64,000 nt of DNA from Perkinsus olseni (GCA_013115135.1 JABANP010000048.1:62001-126000); one strand, 5' to 3'. Shown: positions 12,237 to 24,467, numbered from the stretch's first letter. The notes: generated by a model from the sequence alone, not told the origin. Program-made: numbers and translations.

Positions 12237-12272
12237 GCGATGGCCTGTGCACGCGTGCGCACAGACCATCGC
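12237..12272 (+). promoter_or_regulatory. 3' UTR stem-loop of copy A
   Basis: 14-bp stem (one G-U) with an 8-nt loop: left arm 12237-12250, right arm 12259-12272. It begins 23 nt after the stop codon. A weaker hairpin of related sequence lies at the same distance after copy B. Confidence 0.5.
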
Positions 12273-13251
12273 GTCCTCGTTGGTAGAGCCAGTCTTTTGT
12301 CAATTGAGTCAATATGCGGTTCCTGTCCTTGAATCTAATCTGGTCGATTGAAACCTTCGGATTCGACTTGGGTTGCCAGTGGGAGTGGGAGAACGTCCGA
12401 CACTCGATTGGATGGGCTCAGTGCTACGGCGAAGTCGCGAAGATACATCGTTTGTTGAATGCGCGATAGAAGTGACGAGTCACCGCTCGACTCCTCGAGG
12501 GCTAATGACCTCGCCTGTTGTGGCTGCCAGTCGGAGCTAGGTCCGGCGTTCAATGCTGTCGTTTTGTGAACTCGTATCCCGCGAACGAAGGAAGAAAGGA
12601 CACGCCTGTGCGCTGAACATGTCCATCGCTCTCACTCCCGTGGCTTGTGCGAGTGGCTTAGCTCGATCCCAGCCTGTGAAGCCTTATCGCAATCGACTTT
12701 CCCCGCAAGTTGCTTGGGCTTTATATTCGATGAGGCGAATATAAGCCGGTATATTATTGATGAGTAATGGAATGACAGAGAGAAGCATCTGGTCGTATCT
12801 CCTCACTCTTGCTGTCCATGAGAGACCCTGGTATCCGTGTGGGTGAGAGGGCCGTAGGACTTTGATGGGCGGAGATCTGCGTGGAGTCACTATAATCGAC
12901 TCGATGGCTCAGCCAATAATGGCGAGGAACCATAAGGCTTGTTGAGAAGCGCCCTGGGTCAGCTCACCCTTGAGACGACTCCCACCTAGGGAATGGCCAT
13001 GTCCGTTTTCTCGGAGCCATTGCTCATGCCTCTGGCGCACTTGTCTGTGGATCCTCCGATGAATGAGCTGCTGGCTTCCGATTCTGTTCTCCTCTCCACT
13101 TATCACCCTGTCTCTCGAGTGGGTGCTCATGGCTCTGAATGGCATCGGTGTCATCGAGCTCCTAGCACTCTATCATGCCAGGGCTGGATACCTACGCCGT
13201 TTTTACCTTTTCCACTGGCCCTCCCCTTCCCCTTCCCGTGCCAACTCCACA
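12273..13251. other. Intergenic between the two primase copies
   Basis: About 1 kb with no supported gene. Short open frames occur on both strands but none has splice partners or family similarity. The last 100 bases are pyrimidine-rich (ccctccccttccccttcccg), typical of the leader just before the copy B start codon. Confidence 0.45.
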
Positions 13252-16200
13252 ATGAACGGCTCTATCACACCTTTCGACTACGTCAAGGTCGAGCTCAGAA
13301 ACAGCTTGAAGGATGACAGAGCTGATCAAGTGGGCCTCAATCTCGTCGTTAGTCGCTCCTGCTTCGTCGACTGATCGCTCTCGCGGCTTCGACAATCTGT
13401 AAAGTCTTTCTCCTGTGAAGGTTTGAGCTGCATCGGCGGGGCCGTCTCTGAGCTCGATGATGTTTCGATAGTCGTGTCCATGCTACTTATAATGGTGTAG
13501 ACGGTTGTGAGGAACACTCACCATAGTCGCGTCTTGTTTTCCACTCCCGAGGTTGCACTACCTGTGAATCCTGCTGACGTCAGATCCTTGCTAATGTGGA
13601 TGAGGGCGTGCTGGAGCAGATCTCCTCATTCCTCAGAGAAGCTGAGATCGCTGAAGACAAGTAGGTCTCTTTGAGTCGAGGGTGGAGACCGTATCATGCT
13701 TACTAGGCACGCCACCCACTGCAATTACGGTAATGCTGTTACCTGGTACAGCTCGACGAACAGGTTCAGATTCCAACACACCCAACTGGAGCAGTTGTAC
13801 AAGTAAGAGTTTGGCTGATAGGGGCCTCCTCGGCCATGGTGAACTTGACAGGTACATCGCTGTACTCTACGACTGGGGTATTCCGATGTTCCTTACCGAA
13901 CGCCAAGATGAGAATTTTAATTTGGTGTTGGATATCGATGTTAAGCTGGGAGCCGATATGAAATGGGAGCATTGCGCCACTGCTGAGAAGGCCATCATCG
14001 ATAAGGACGGCGGAACCCGCTTCTTTGAGTTCATACTCAGGAACCTGTCTCCGGTAAGCCTCCTGAGCCACTTCGTAGGGTTTCGAAACTCAGGTTGAGA
14101 TGGGGTGTGGTTGGGGTAGCCGTGAACTGGACACGGTGGTTGTGTGTCTCAGAGTTTTTCCATACGTCCAGTCCGTTCATGTCGGATGAATACGGATATT
14201 TCAGATATACCCCCGGAAGGCGAAAATCCGCGCGTCTCTCTTCTCGGCTAGCGGATACAGCCGGGACTCGGGGTCTTTTAAGGTCTCCTTCCACCTCGTG
14301 TTCCGCTCCATTATCGTCAACAAGGAGCGAGCAGCAAGAATACGTAATCGTGCAGTCCACGCCGTCAGCGCAGTGTACGGGTTATCAGTGTATGGGTTCA
14401 AATTGTACCGCTGGATACTGTACGAGTCGTCAGTGTATGGCTCAAAACTGTATGCCTGGAAACTGTACGCATCGAGGTTGTACGAATGTGATTTCTACGA
14501 GATGTCACTGTACCGAACGATCCTCACTGCCTTCGATTCCATGTTAAGCTCAAGCAAACGACGGAATGTCGAGGGAATTCGATCTTCGAACCAAGTGCTT
14601 CACAGGTACTTATGTGGTGCAAAAGCTGCGGGCAGCAACTTTCAGAGACAGCTCATCGTACGATCCATTCATTGCCACGTTGTCTCGAGATCTCCTCAAG
14701 CTCTCTCCGGAGAATAGGTTCCGTAACGTTATCGATGAGACGAGTATCAATAACAGGTAGGTGCTTCAGCTGGTGTCCTTCACGTCAAGGGAGGCTGATG
14801 GCTAACTAGTCGTATTGCCGTAACCTCGAAAGAAATATCGGTCTGATGGCGCTCAGGTTCGGTAACCGTCTGTGCTACTGCGACAAGCAATCCAGGCCGC
14901 CGCTGGTTAAGCCTGAAGGACGTCCACTGAAGCCAGAGGGCATGCTGGTGTACAGAAGAGATAAGCTACAGCTCAGTTGGTCCAAGGTAATATTGGTCAC
15001 TCCTCGAGAAAGCAGGGACCTCGAGTATGTCCCCAATTTAGCCTTTTGAGAATATGATCCGTGATAGGCGCGAATTGTACAACTAGTGATGGGATCCTCG
15101 GTGCGACTAAGGGCTTCCTGTGAGAATGTGTGTCATTGACATGCTTGGGTAGTCGAGGTTTGATTTGGGTTTCTTCTTCAGCGCAATTTTTCGAACTCGC
15201 AGTGGGTAACGCTTTCATCATGCCGCTCAATGGATGGTACCTTGCGCAGCCTTACTCGCTGGGACCCTCCGAACACTATGGCCTCGCGGGTTACCCGAAC
15301 CGGGCCTGGCGGGAGTTGTGTGGACGTGAACCCCCAGAACCAGGACGCTTTCAAAAGCAGAAGATCTCAGCTTAGGGGAGACACGACCGTTGCCGGAGGT
15401 GATGGGAAGATGAGGGAGTGCGCGTAAGTGACATCGGCCGTATGGCGGTGAGAGGCGGATGGGTATCTCCGTGAACAGGTACTTCGAATGCACGGAACCT
15501 GTCACCGCTGAGCAGTTCAAGACGTGGTTGACGGTATTTGATACGGGCAAGTGGGAAGATCACATCGAGACCCGTTCGATATCGTGGAGGCCGAGCGGGA
15601 ATCAGGGCGTTATTCAATATTTCCCCTGAGACCAGTAGGCGGTAGCTACCTCAGTCACTGTGGATGGGGTTCGCCCATCTTTCCAGAGAAAATTGACCTC
15701 ATGGCGATTGACGAGAGGTGGATGGATATTCTCACTGACCTCGTCTCGGACTCGTCGAGTGAACTGAAGGCTCGCCGGATAGAACTATCTGAGGCGGGTA
15801 AGTAGGGAGGCTTTAGAAGACCGGCAAGCCTCCGAAGCCATGGATGATGGATTTCAGAGAGCTCTAGGGGAGCCGAATTGAGCGAGAGTGAGCGACCTGC
15901 CCTCTCACAGGATGAAGGTTTGTTTGAAATCAAGGAAGTGCTGGAAGACTACGACAAAGAGTCAGACAACGAGGTCGGTGAGCACGCTGAGATCATTTTG
16001 CTGAGACCTTACGACGTACAGGTTGAGCTCAAGGCAGGTGAGCTCGTTCGCGTAAAAGAAGCTGATCCGTCGGGCTGGATTAAAGTGAGTTAATTTAGTG
16101 TATCGCTGGCACGACTCGTTAGAATCTCACTGTCCCCTCTCGTGGTAGTTTATAAAGACAGTTTTCTCTTAGGTACGAAAAGCGGACGGCACAACAGGGT

Positions 16201-16259
16201 GGGCCTCTGAGAGTTTCCTTGGCAACCCTAGCCCGTCCCGCATGGACCAGCAGGAGTGA
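13252..16259 (+). CDS. AEP/PrimPol-like primase with SH3, copy B (frame-interrupted)
   Basis: Tandem paralogue of the gene at 9085, with the same exon order and start (MNGSITPFDYVKVELRN). Motifs I (DIDVKLG), II (KVSFHLVF) and III (VIDETSINN) and the SH3 domain (VELKAGELVRVKE, GTTGWASESFLG) are all present. Blocks at 13690-14060, 14660-14950 and 15240-15660 are nearly identical to copy A, introns included, while the DNA between them has diverged. One defect: near 15628 copy B has an extra T after a CCC codon, creating an in-frame TGA where copy A reads on. Beyond it the exons are still well conserved and the SH3 exons keep sensible substitutions. So this is a recent pseudogene, a sequence error, or a site read by +1 frameshift. 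The start is the ATG matching copy A. Confidence 0.58.
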
Positions 16260-16284
16260 AAACATCAAACTTGTATGAGGTTGC

Positions 16285-16317
16285 GGTGATCTGTACACGA
16301 TGTGCGTACAGGCCACC
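16285..16317 (+). promoter_or_regulatory. 3' UTR stem-loop of copy B
   Basis: Imperfect stem (left 16285-16296, right 16306-16317) starting 26 nt after the stop codon. It has ctgtac/gtacag in the place of the ctgtgc/gcacag pair found after copy A. Confidence 0.4.
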
Positions 16318-16737
16318 CCAGCCTCTGTTGTTCAGCCTCTTCGCTTCAAACGTCTTGCGTCAGTGGAGTCAATGAGGGACCTATCGTGTCGAAGGGGTTC
16401 CGCTACTTCTGAGTGGTGGAAGTCCAATGACGTTTTTGTCCTGATTCGCGAGGCTCAGCAGGTTTTCAGATGATACCTACGCCTTCCATTGGTGTCTGTG
16501 TATAGAGGGCGCCTGGGGACTGTGCGGCGCCTAGGTCATTGCTTTAACTTGATTCCTGTTGTGGTCCCTCTGAGAACAGCATACCCGTAGTGTAGTTTCT
16601 TCGCCGCTGCCGCTTCGCATTCAAAAGCATCGATGCCGCATGATAGGCGGTGTTATTCTGCTCAGGAAAATCGAGGATGCTGTCGCCCTATGATGAAGTC
16701 GTGCAGTTGTTGTTGTTGTTGTATATGGACCAGGCCG

Positions 16738-19090
16738 ATGTGCCCTATGAGGTTGAAGGGTCGTCATAAGGCGCAAATAGCGTACGGCGTCGTCATACTG
16801 ATCAGCGCCTCAGTGTGGGCGTGGCTGCAAGCAGTGGAGAGGCACCCTCTGCCCCGATGTTGACCTAGCGAGAGATGATGGTGTACACTGGCCTGTGGTT
16901 TTGGTGAGTCTCTCAGCGCTACTCGGCCTCTTCCCCTGTTCGACCGGTGACCTTTTCGCTGTCCGCTGGTTCTTTTCTATGTCCTTGTCGTAGTATTGTT
17001 GTAGATACATTCGTGCTCCCTAGACCAGAGCGTAGTGCGCCTTCCAGTGCCGGCCCTCAGAGGCCCCTTCGAAGCCTCAGTCGTGGATAGCTGTTATGAT
17101 AGAGAACATCAAGTGGCTCTCAAGGCGGCCGGTGCGACCATGAAGCTTCCGTGCCTGTTTTCGCCCGGGGCCCTAATGGCTAGGCGTTGACCCTCCTGTG
17201 CCAGGTTGTGCCGCTGACAGTCTATCTCTCGAACTGCACTGCTGCTCTGCGCGACATAGCCACGGAGGTTTCGGGACGATCCGCGATGCTCGCAGACGGC
17301 CTTCGTTACCAAATCTTCACTTATTCGTCTGGCGAAGTGACCTCCCCAAGGAGACCGGTTGTCCTGGACAATCTTGCGTAGGTCGGCTATTGTCTCATTC
17401 GCTTTCGGGGATGCGTGTTGAAGCGAGGTCGGGAGTGTATGCCTCGGTTAGAGGCTCTAAAAATATAGTCTACATTTTGATTCAGCATGCCCTGTGTCCC
17501 TCTACGTCTGTACGCATTCTCTTCCTATGTCAGGATTGTTGACGCACGTGACCGTCAGTTCGGCGTTGAGTGGCTTTACAAGACTGTATGGTTCCCCGAG
17601 CGGGCGGCAAGCTCTCGAGAGTCGATGACCTCTGCTCTGTCCAACCCCAGGTGGCCACGCCCGACTGGCCAGCCTTGGCTCGTATTGGTTGTGTCAGGCA
17701 ACAACTCACGTTCTTGCTGGTGAGCGATGCAGCGAACTCTGCGAGAGCCCATTGGGACTTCGGAAATGACGTGTTCGACGCCTTTATGCGGCCGTTTGTT
17801 CGCGGTTTCTACAAGAAGTAAAATCAGGCGTTTTGAATAGTGAAATAAGGTTCCTTCCTTCGCAGGTATTCGATATCGAGATGGACTCACAGGTGGTCCA
17901 CGGAGCGGTCTTGCCCAGGGATTCTCGAAGCAGACAAGATGGTGGCTATAGACTGAGGACTACCAAGCAGCTCCGACAGCTACTCGCTGAGGCGAGCCAC
18001 TGGGGCAGGCCTGAGACTCTCAGACGCGGCTATAGGAAGCTACCGCATACGATACAGTACGCGGGGGAGTCTGCGCTCGTGATGTTCGCTATGCTCAGCT
18101 GCGGCACTTGCTCGGAAGCATGCCCTCGGTTTTGTTTCTTCCATTCAGTCTGGCTGCTTATGTAGCGCCCGATAACATGTCGGTAACAGTGGGGGCAGAG
18201 GACAAGTCGAGTGTGGGCATCCCCGGCTGGGGTGTCGTAGCCTTCGTGCCCTCCATGACTGACTACGGCTATGCTGCGGGCATGTGGCATGCGCACTTGA
18301 GGGCGTACCTGGGATTCGAACCCGTGCCCTCTTGCAACGAAGCAGCTGGTTGGTTGTGCTCTGACCCGATTCTCGGCTTGACCGTGCCCGAGTTCTTCGA
18401 GCTGGTGCGGGAAGCTATCATCTACTACCGCTCTGCGGCCCGTAGCACGTTGAAACAGCTCAATGATCTGGTGGAGAGCCTCCCTCAAGTGGCGGTGTCC
18501 GAGGGATATCGCAAGTCGAGCCACAGCGGCTGCGAAGAACATCGACACGGATTTAGTAAGGCCACGCTTGGGAGAAATTTAGTTTGTCATTCCCGAGACA
18601 AAACCATTCGTTTCGATTTGCGCCTCTCCGAGAGCTTCCATGTGTTTCACGTCAGAAACATCCCTCACTGGTTCTGATGAAAATTCTGGGCCATACTGGC
18701 GGTTGTCAGGTTATGGTGAATGATACTCATCGAGCGTTGGAGATGGCTAGAGAGAGCTACGAGGAAAGTGTTGACCTTCTGTTGGACGACAGCATATCCG
18801 CAAGGAGCTACTTCAGCGAGGAGTTCACTCTGGCTGTCTACTTGCCGGTCGCGGCACCACTGTTGATTCCAATACTCGTTAATCTCTTTGCAAGAATTCC
18901 GTCTCGTGGCGGAAGTCACGGAGTAGGACGGGACAGGTCCACGAGAAGGTTGATTAGGTCGATGATTTGCTACGAAGTTGCATTTAGTTTCTCTGCAGCC
19001 CTGAGTGGTGTTGGTGTGCGTAGTTGGACGAAGGGGATGTTGCTGTACGATGCCTCTCTCGCCGTTGTTCGGGCGGACTTCAGACTCTGA
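16738..19090 (+). CDS. PIGS: GPI transamidase subunit PIG-S
   Basis: PIG-S is a lumenal subunit, with a transmembrane helix at each end, of the ER complex that attaches GPI anchors. Start MCPMRLKGRHKAQ, then a membrane helix (IAYGVVILISASVWAWL) and a lumenal N-segment HPLP. Family segments in order: LTFLLVSDAANSARAHWDFG with MRPFVRGF (17700-17820), FDIEMDSQVV (17873), WGVVAFVPSM (18220), the helical stretch SAARSTLKQLNDLVESLP (18435-18490) and a C-terminal helix (FTLAVYLPVAAPLLIPILV, 18826). Order and spacing match PIG-S. Two single-base frame offsets are needed, at a CCCC run near 16852 and a GGG run near 18502. Exons between 16950 and 17700 are less certain. The frame stays open to 19090, past the helix, so the exact C-terminus is uncertain. 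Confidence 0.75.
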
Positions 19091-19622
19091 AGGCTAGTAG
19101 ATCCTGCCGGTGTCACCACTATGTTGCTGTTCGATGCCTCTGGATGGGTACTGGAGTCAACACGACCCGACATAGCTGGAGAGATGCGTCAACCGAACGT
19201 ACACTGAGACCTTGAGCCAAGATGGCTACGGACTTAAGAGCTACCGACGCTCAATACTCAAGGCTCATGATAAGTAGAACATCCCACGCTAGCTCGCTAG
19301 CACAGGAGACCATCTGCACGCACTTACAGAGGGAGACAATCTATACCAAACTAACTGATCGAGCATCAATAGGGACAAACACTTACGTAGACATGCCCTA
19401 CGAAATTCCTACAGTGCTTCGTACCCTCATGACGCAGAAAGTGTTTTCCTTCATTGCGATGAGACTTTAATGGATGAAGTAGTGGGCCTTACACCGTGTG
19501 GTTTACTCGCTTCTAGAGTGCTACATGTCCCATGCATCGCGCGCAAATCGATTAGACTGGCGAGCGCGAATGAGATTTGTGTTCACACGCGTGTCCATTG
19601 TAAGTTGCCATTTTACCAAGAC
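19091..19622. other. Gap holding the SL locus
   Basis: Apart from the SL sequence there is no supported gene. A 20-bp phrase (atgttgctgt-cgatgcctct) occurs at 19036, inside the end of PIG-S, and again near 19121. The last part may be the 5' UTR of the bZIP gene. Confidence 0.4.
19211..19232 (-). ncRNA. Spliced leader (SL) RNA exon
   Basis: Read on the minus strand from 19232, these 22 bases match the dinozoan spliced leader consensus (D)CCGTAGCCATYTTGGCTCAAG with D=T and Y=C, the form reported for Perkinsus. The next two bases are GT, so the SL is followed by a splice donor as in an SL RNA gene, not by UTR sequence as in a reinserted trans-spliced mRNA. It lies in the 530-bp gap between PIG-S and the bZIP gene, where no protein gene is supported. 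SL RNAs donate this leader to mRNAs by trans-splicing. The full transcript length cannot be judged; no T-run terminator is obvious. Confidence 0.8.
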
Positions 19623-20462
19623 ATGTCTTTCGACTTCTCTTTCCCCGTGGTGAGCGGCGGTATGACTTCCTCTGTGATGGGTGCGTCGTCGCAATCCTCA
19701 AGCTCTTCGGGCCATGGGATGATAGCTGGCGGGGCTGGCATGTCTGGTTTAGGGGAGGAGTCCTTCTTGCGGGAGCAGATGCCCTTTCATGACTTTCCAG
19801 GGAGGCGAGTACGTATGGTTTATGATTCTAACATGCCGCGGGAGCAGCTCGTCGCTCTGAAGCGCGCCCGGAAGCGCCAATTGAACAGAGAGTCGGCACA
19901 TAGGGTTAGGGAAAAGCGAAAGCTGGAGTCGACTGCATACGAAACGCAGCTCAGGGCGACTCGGACGGCGCTGGAAGTGGCGAGGAAGCAGCTGGCTGAC
20001 ATTCTCATGGAGCGTAATGAGCTGCGGAGACGTCTCGCCAAATACGAGAACGCTTCTACCACTGATGGGCCCTCGCCGATGGCGCTCATTTCGGGGCCGA
20101 TGCAGGGAACCTACAACCCAATTCACGGAGATCGACACGCATTTGGGGAACCGACGATAATTTCATCTAATGCGGGGATTGCTCAAATGCCCTCTTTTGC
20201 TACCCGTGGAGTTGTCGATGGTCTTTCGAGTCTTCCAGCTCTACCGGCTGTTGGTCTACTTCAACAAGATGAACGTGGGATGTGCGAGGTGGATGACCTG
20301 AGCGGTGCCAAAACCAACACTTCGACGGATACCTCAGCAATCTCGTTTGGTGACCTTAACAACAACAATAAGGGCAATTCTGGTGTAGATCTGTGGACTT
20401 CCTCCGTGATGCCATTATCAAGAGAACAGAGCCATGTTATTACCAGTGGTTCAGCTGTCTAG
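19623..20462 (+). CDS. bZIP transcription factor
   Basis: Intronless gene of 279 residues, starting MSFDFSFPVVSGG. After a Ser/Gly-rich N-terminus, a basic region reads RARKRQLNRESAHRVREKRK with the bZIP signature Asn-x7-Arg (NRESAHRVR). It is followed by heptads of leucine or similar residues (LRATRTALEVARKQL, then LMERNELRRRL), a leucine zipper. The C-terminus is low complexity. A dimeric DNA-binding regulator of unknown targets. The open frame extends upstream to 19470, but the ATG at 19623 gives the natural compact start. The lack of introns is unusual for this window. Confidence 0.8.
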   Translation: MSFDFSFPVVSGGMTSSVMGASSQSSSSSGHGMIAGGAGMSGLGEESFLREQMPFHDFPGRRVRMVYDSNMPREQLVALKRARKRQLNRESAHRVREKRKLESTAYETQLRATRTALEVARKQLADILMERNELRRRLAKYENASTTDGPSPMALISGPMQGTYNPIHGDRHAFGEPTIISSNAGIAQMPSFATRGVVDGLSSLPALPAVGLLQQDERGMCEVDDLSGAKTNTSTDTSAISFGDLNNNNKGNSGVDLWTSSVMPLSREQSHVITSGSAV

Positions 20463-21179
20463 AGTGTGCATCAACTTAACTCTTAATATTGGTGGCTGAT
20501 TGAACTCCTCGTGAGCTGTCATTCCTCCTTCGAGGCCGACCGGTCTGACAATTTCTCTAACCCCTCCGCTGCTGCGGTACTCTAACGTTGTCGTTAGAAG
20601 TATTTTTCGCTAGCAATGACCAGAGTCACCATCATTGTACACGGTTGTTTGTGTAGTGTCGTTGAGCACCGCCGTAGTCGTCATCGTCGCAGTTTTTGTA
20701 ACATACTTATGCATTATTATCATTGGTTCGATCATTATATCTTAAACTGTAACAGCAGCAAGTATTGTACTAGGTTGTGAACCATTGTCGGTTCCATTGG
20801 GCTCATCATTCCGTTGGTTCATGAGGGGGGAAAGCGCCTTCGGATCAGTGGTGTATTCGATAAAGCGCAATCCAAAACGGTGCCTCTTTCACGCAACAAA
20901 AAGACGGTATTATATACTGTATGCCAACTGAGCGGCGGCGCGACATTGAAGTCTCCTAAGCGTCCTCCTTCGTGCAGCACGAATCGTGGTAGAGCTCAAA
21001 AAGCTCAGGTTTCATTGTTGTAGTCGTTCGCTTTTGAAGAGGACGATGTCCCTTGTGACACAGCGGCATATTACTTTTGAAGGTATTGCAACTGTCATAT
21101 GTCATCATCGTCAGTCGCGAAGTCTATTTCAATCCTCACCGGGCTTGCGTTGACCTAGTTGTGGTGACTCACCGGGAAG
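20463..21179. other. Intergenic, AT-richer
   Basis: No exon recognised. AT-rich with short trinucleotide runs, likely the 3' UTR of the bZIP gene and the promoter of the reductase gene. Confidence 0.45.
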
Positions 21180-22247
<1,068 letters not shown>

Positions 22248-22512
22248 CTGAGTGGAGCTGTCCGGTATCATCCCAGCCTCCTGCTGCTTCCAGCAGATCT
22301 CTGATGCTGGGTGTATAGGTATTGGGCTGCGGACCACCGGGTATGATAGACGAGGCATTGTTGCCAGCCATGAATGCAACTGGTGTAACCAGCGCCCAGC
22401 GGGGTTACATATTTTAGACCCTTCCCGCTGTTTCAGCCCCCCCCCTTTCCTTGCGTACTTGCAGTGTTAATGGGAAGTAGCCGCGTCTGCGTGCTGCACA
22501 GCGGTATGTTTC

Positions 22513-24171
22513 ATGGCCAGCCTATGGAGCATCCTTCTCCTCCTCGCCCTGCCCTCGGTACTGGTCACTCCAAGCCATGCCTTCGCCCCTGGAGGGGTTG
22601 ACTTCTACGGCTACCAGGACCATCGCAACTCAGCCGTGTACCAGGTGATTTCGGACGCGCTGCAGTCCCACGGCATTGAGCTGTGGTACATCAATGGCAC
22701 CAGCGGGTGGCTGACGGGTCCGGGCCGGCGGAAGATTCTGAGGTTAATATACTTGCTGCCTTGCCTACGAAGTCACTTCATCTACCTATTCCTCTTCGAG
22801 TACGAGGACACCATCTTACCGCTGATTGAAGTGTCCCCTCACTGGACGATACCTGAGATTTCGTTTCATCCGGCTTGGTACTGGCCGGGGGTACTGCTGG
22901 CTCCCGCACTTCCAGCTCCTACCGTATGTTTTCCCTTTATTCATCACTAACGCGTTGCTGGCAGTGGTCTTGCTCTACTCCCTGGTCACAGTAGCAGTCC
23001 ATGACTTCATATGGGTCATCAGTCTACTCAGAATCAGGTCCATGGGGCGAACTAATGCAGGAGCTGGACTGGACGGCTAGGGAATGCGCGGTCAGATGCG
23101 CCATCTTCACCTTCTTGCCCGACCCCCTGCAAGTAATAAGGGGGATAAGAGGGGGATCTCTTCGCCGCATAGTGGTGACCCGCACGAAGTGCTTCAGTAT
23201 CATTGGCATTTCTACCTCGTTCGGCATCAAGATGATCCTCGTTTCTCGAGACTGCAGTCTTGGATGAACACGAGGGTCCATTTAGAATCGCGGGAGTTGA
23301 CGCCTCAGAGAGTGAAAGACAACCGAAATTGATACGCCCAAATCGGCGATAAGACCGTGAAAATCTCGTTCTCCCGGCCAAAATCACGCGCCTCGAAAAA
23401 ATGTGCCTGCACTACTAGGCGACAGAACGCCACTCTCGTGCCTACGGTTGTCGGACTGTACGCCGAAGGCGTGCATGCATACGCTGAGGCTGATGCCCTG
23501 CATTGAATGTAACTGCCGTTCTGACGGTAGGCGGTTGTGGTCTCATTCAGGACCTCCTATTCTACCTCTCCCTGGCGTGGGACGGCTTATTGCTCATGGC
23601 CCAAGCGTTGATGCCGGTAGTGGTGATACTGGGCTACTTCTTCTGGTGGAAGAGCGCACCCTAGTGAAGTACAGGAGCGGTATGCCGACTGGGGCTACCG
23701 GGTGGCCCGCCGGTGGGCTGGCATGAGGCCTGGCAACCTTCCCGAGATCGAGTGCGACACAACGAGATGAATCGACGTCTGAGGCCCCCCAAGTGGGAGG
23801 CCAAATCCCGAATGGTCATATACAACCTTGTTAGACGGCCACTGGCCCACGTCCATGGCGGGCGGTTCATCACCAGCGTGCTCGACGTCGAGGGCTGGAA
23901 TGATGCTGCACAACCAACGGGAGACCAGGAAAAGTGGGAGAAACAGCTAGGTAGTTCGGAGGACGAGAGCTCCTCGGAAACAAAGAAGAAGCATGGCCGT
24001 TGTGTCATCTGTCTCCATCGCCGAGCGGAGGTTGTGCTGGTCCCGTGTGGCCACATGATCTTATGCCGTGAGTGCTATGGGCAGATAAGGCTGGAGGCGC
24101 CGGAGGTGCTGAGTACCTGTCTGGTCTGCAAGTCCCTCGTGAGAACAGCGTGCCGGGTTTATACCACCTAA
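22513..24171 (+). CDS. Membrane RING-finger ubiquitin ligase (MUL1/GIDE-like)
   Basis: The last exon encodes a C3HC4-type RING: CVICLHRRAEVVLVPCGHM, then LCRECYGQ, then CLVCKSLV, ending in a short tail, as in MUL1-type E3 ligases where the RING is C-terminal. Upstream at about 23560-23640 is a membrane helix (LLLMAQALMPVVVILGYFFWW) followed by a basic segment. The N-terminus (MASLWSILLLLALPSVLVT) is a signal peptide or first membrane helix. This two-helix plus RING layout resembles MUL1. The middle exons (22750-23530) are poorly resolved and the frame around 23660-23780 is ambiguous. A generic transmembrane RING protein is the alternative. Confidence 0.6.
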
Positions 24172-24467
24172 GATCTACCGTGCTGGACGAGCCCTCCTGA
24201 GGGATGGTCGGGGTGGTGCGCGGGCGTGATGGGTCGCTCTTGTCTCAACTCCCAATCGCAGCTTGGAATACCTTGCGCGTCGTCCATAGTAGGACGGCCG
24301 GAGATCCCGAAAATGATTTTTCTGAATTGTCGCTAGTGGTCTGTTGCGTTGACGGTGGCAAGGAGCCTCCTGAGTCCCTCCTAGCCTGGAAAGGGCAGAA
24401 ACTTGTCTATGGGGAAACCAGAGTGATTGTAGTTGGAAGTTGGAGGAGGTGGTTGTTGTTGAATACA

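Noticed and set aside
9085..16259. Integrated large DNA virus as source of the primases
   Set aside because: Both genes are rich in host-type introns and no capsid, helicase or other viral genes lie nearby. An old viral origin of the domain remains possible but is not shown.
16690..16860. Short peptide with a Cys run and Leu run from a TTG repeat
   Set aside because: The open frame that crosses it is partly the upstream leader; the PIG-S start at 16738 with its membrane helix explains the coding signal.
18305..18325. tRNA-like B box (minus strand gggttcgaatccc)
   Set aside because: It lies within a well-supported PIG-S exon (YLGFEPVPS) and no A box, anticodon arm or acceptor stem pairs around it.
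19211..19232. SL sequence as a relic of a retroposed trans-spliced mRNA
   Set aside because: It is followed directly by a GT donor and no minus-strand gene starts downstream, so an SL RNA gene fits better; not fully excluded.
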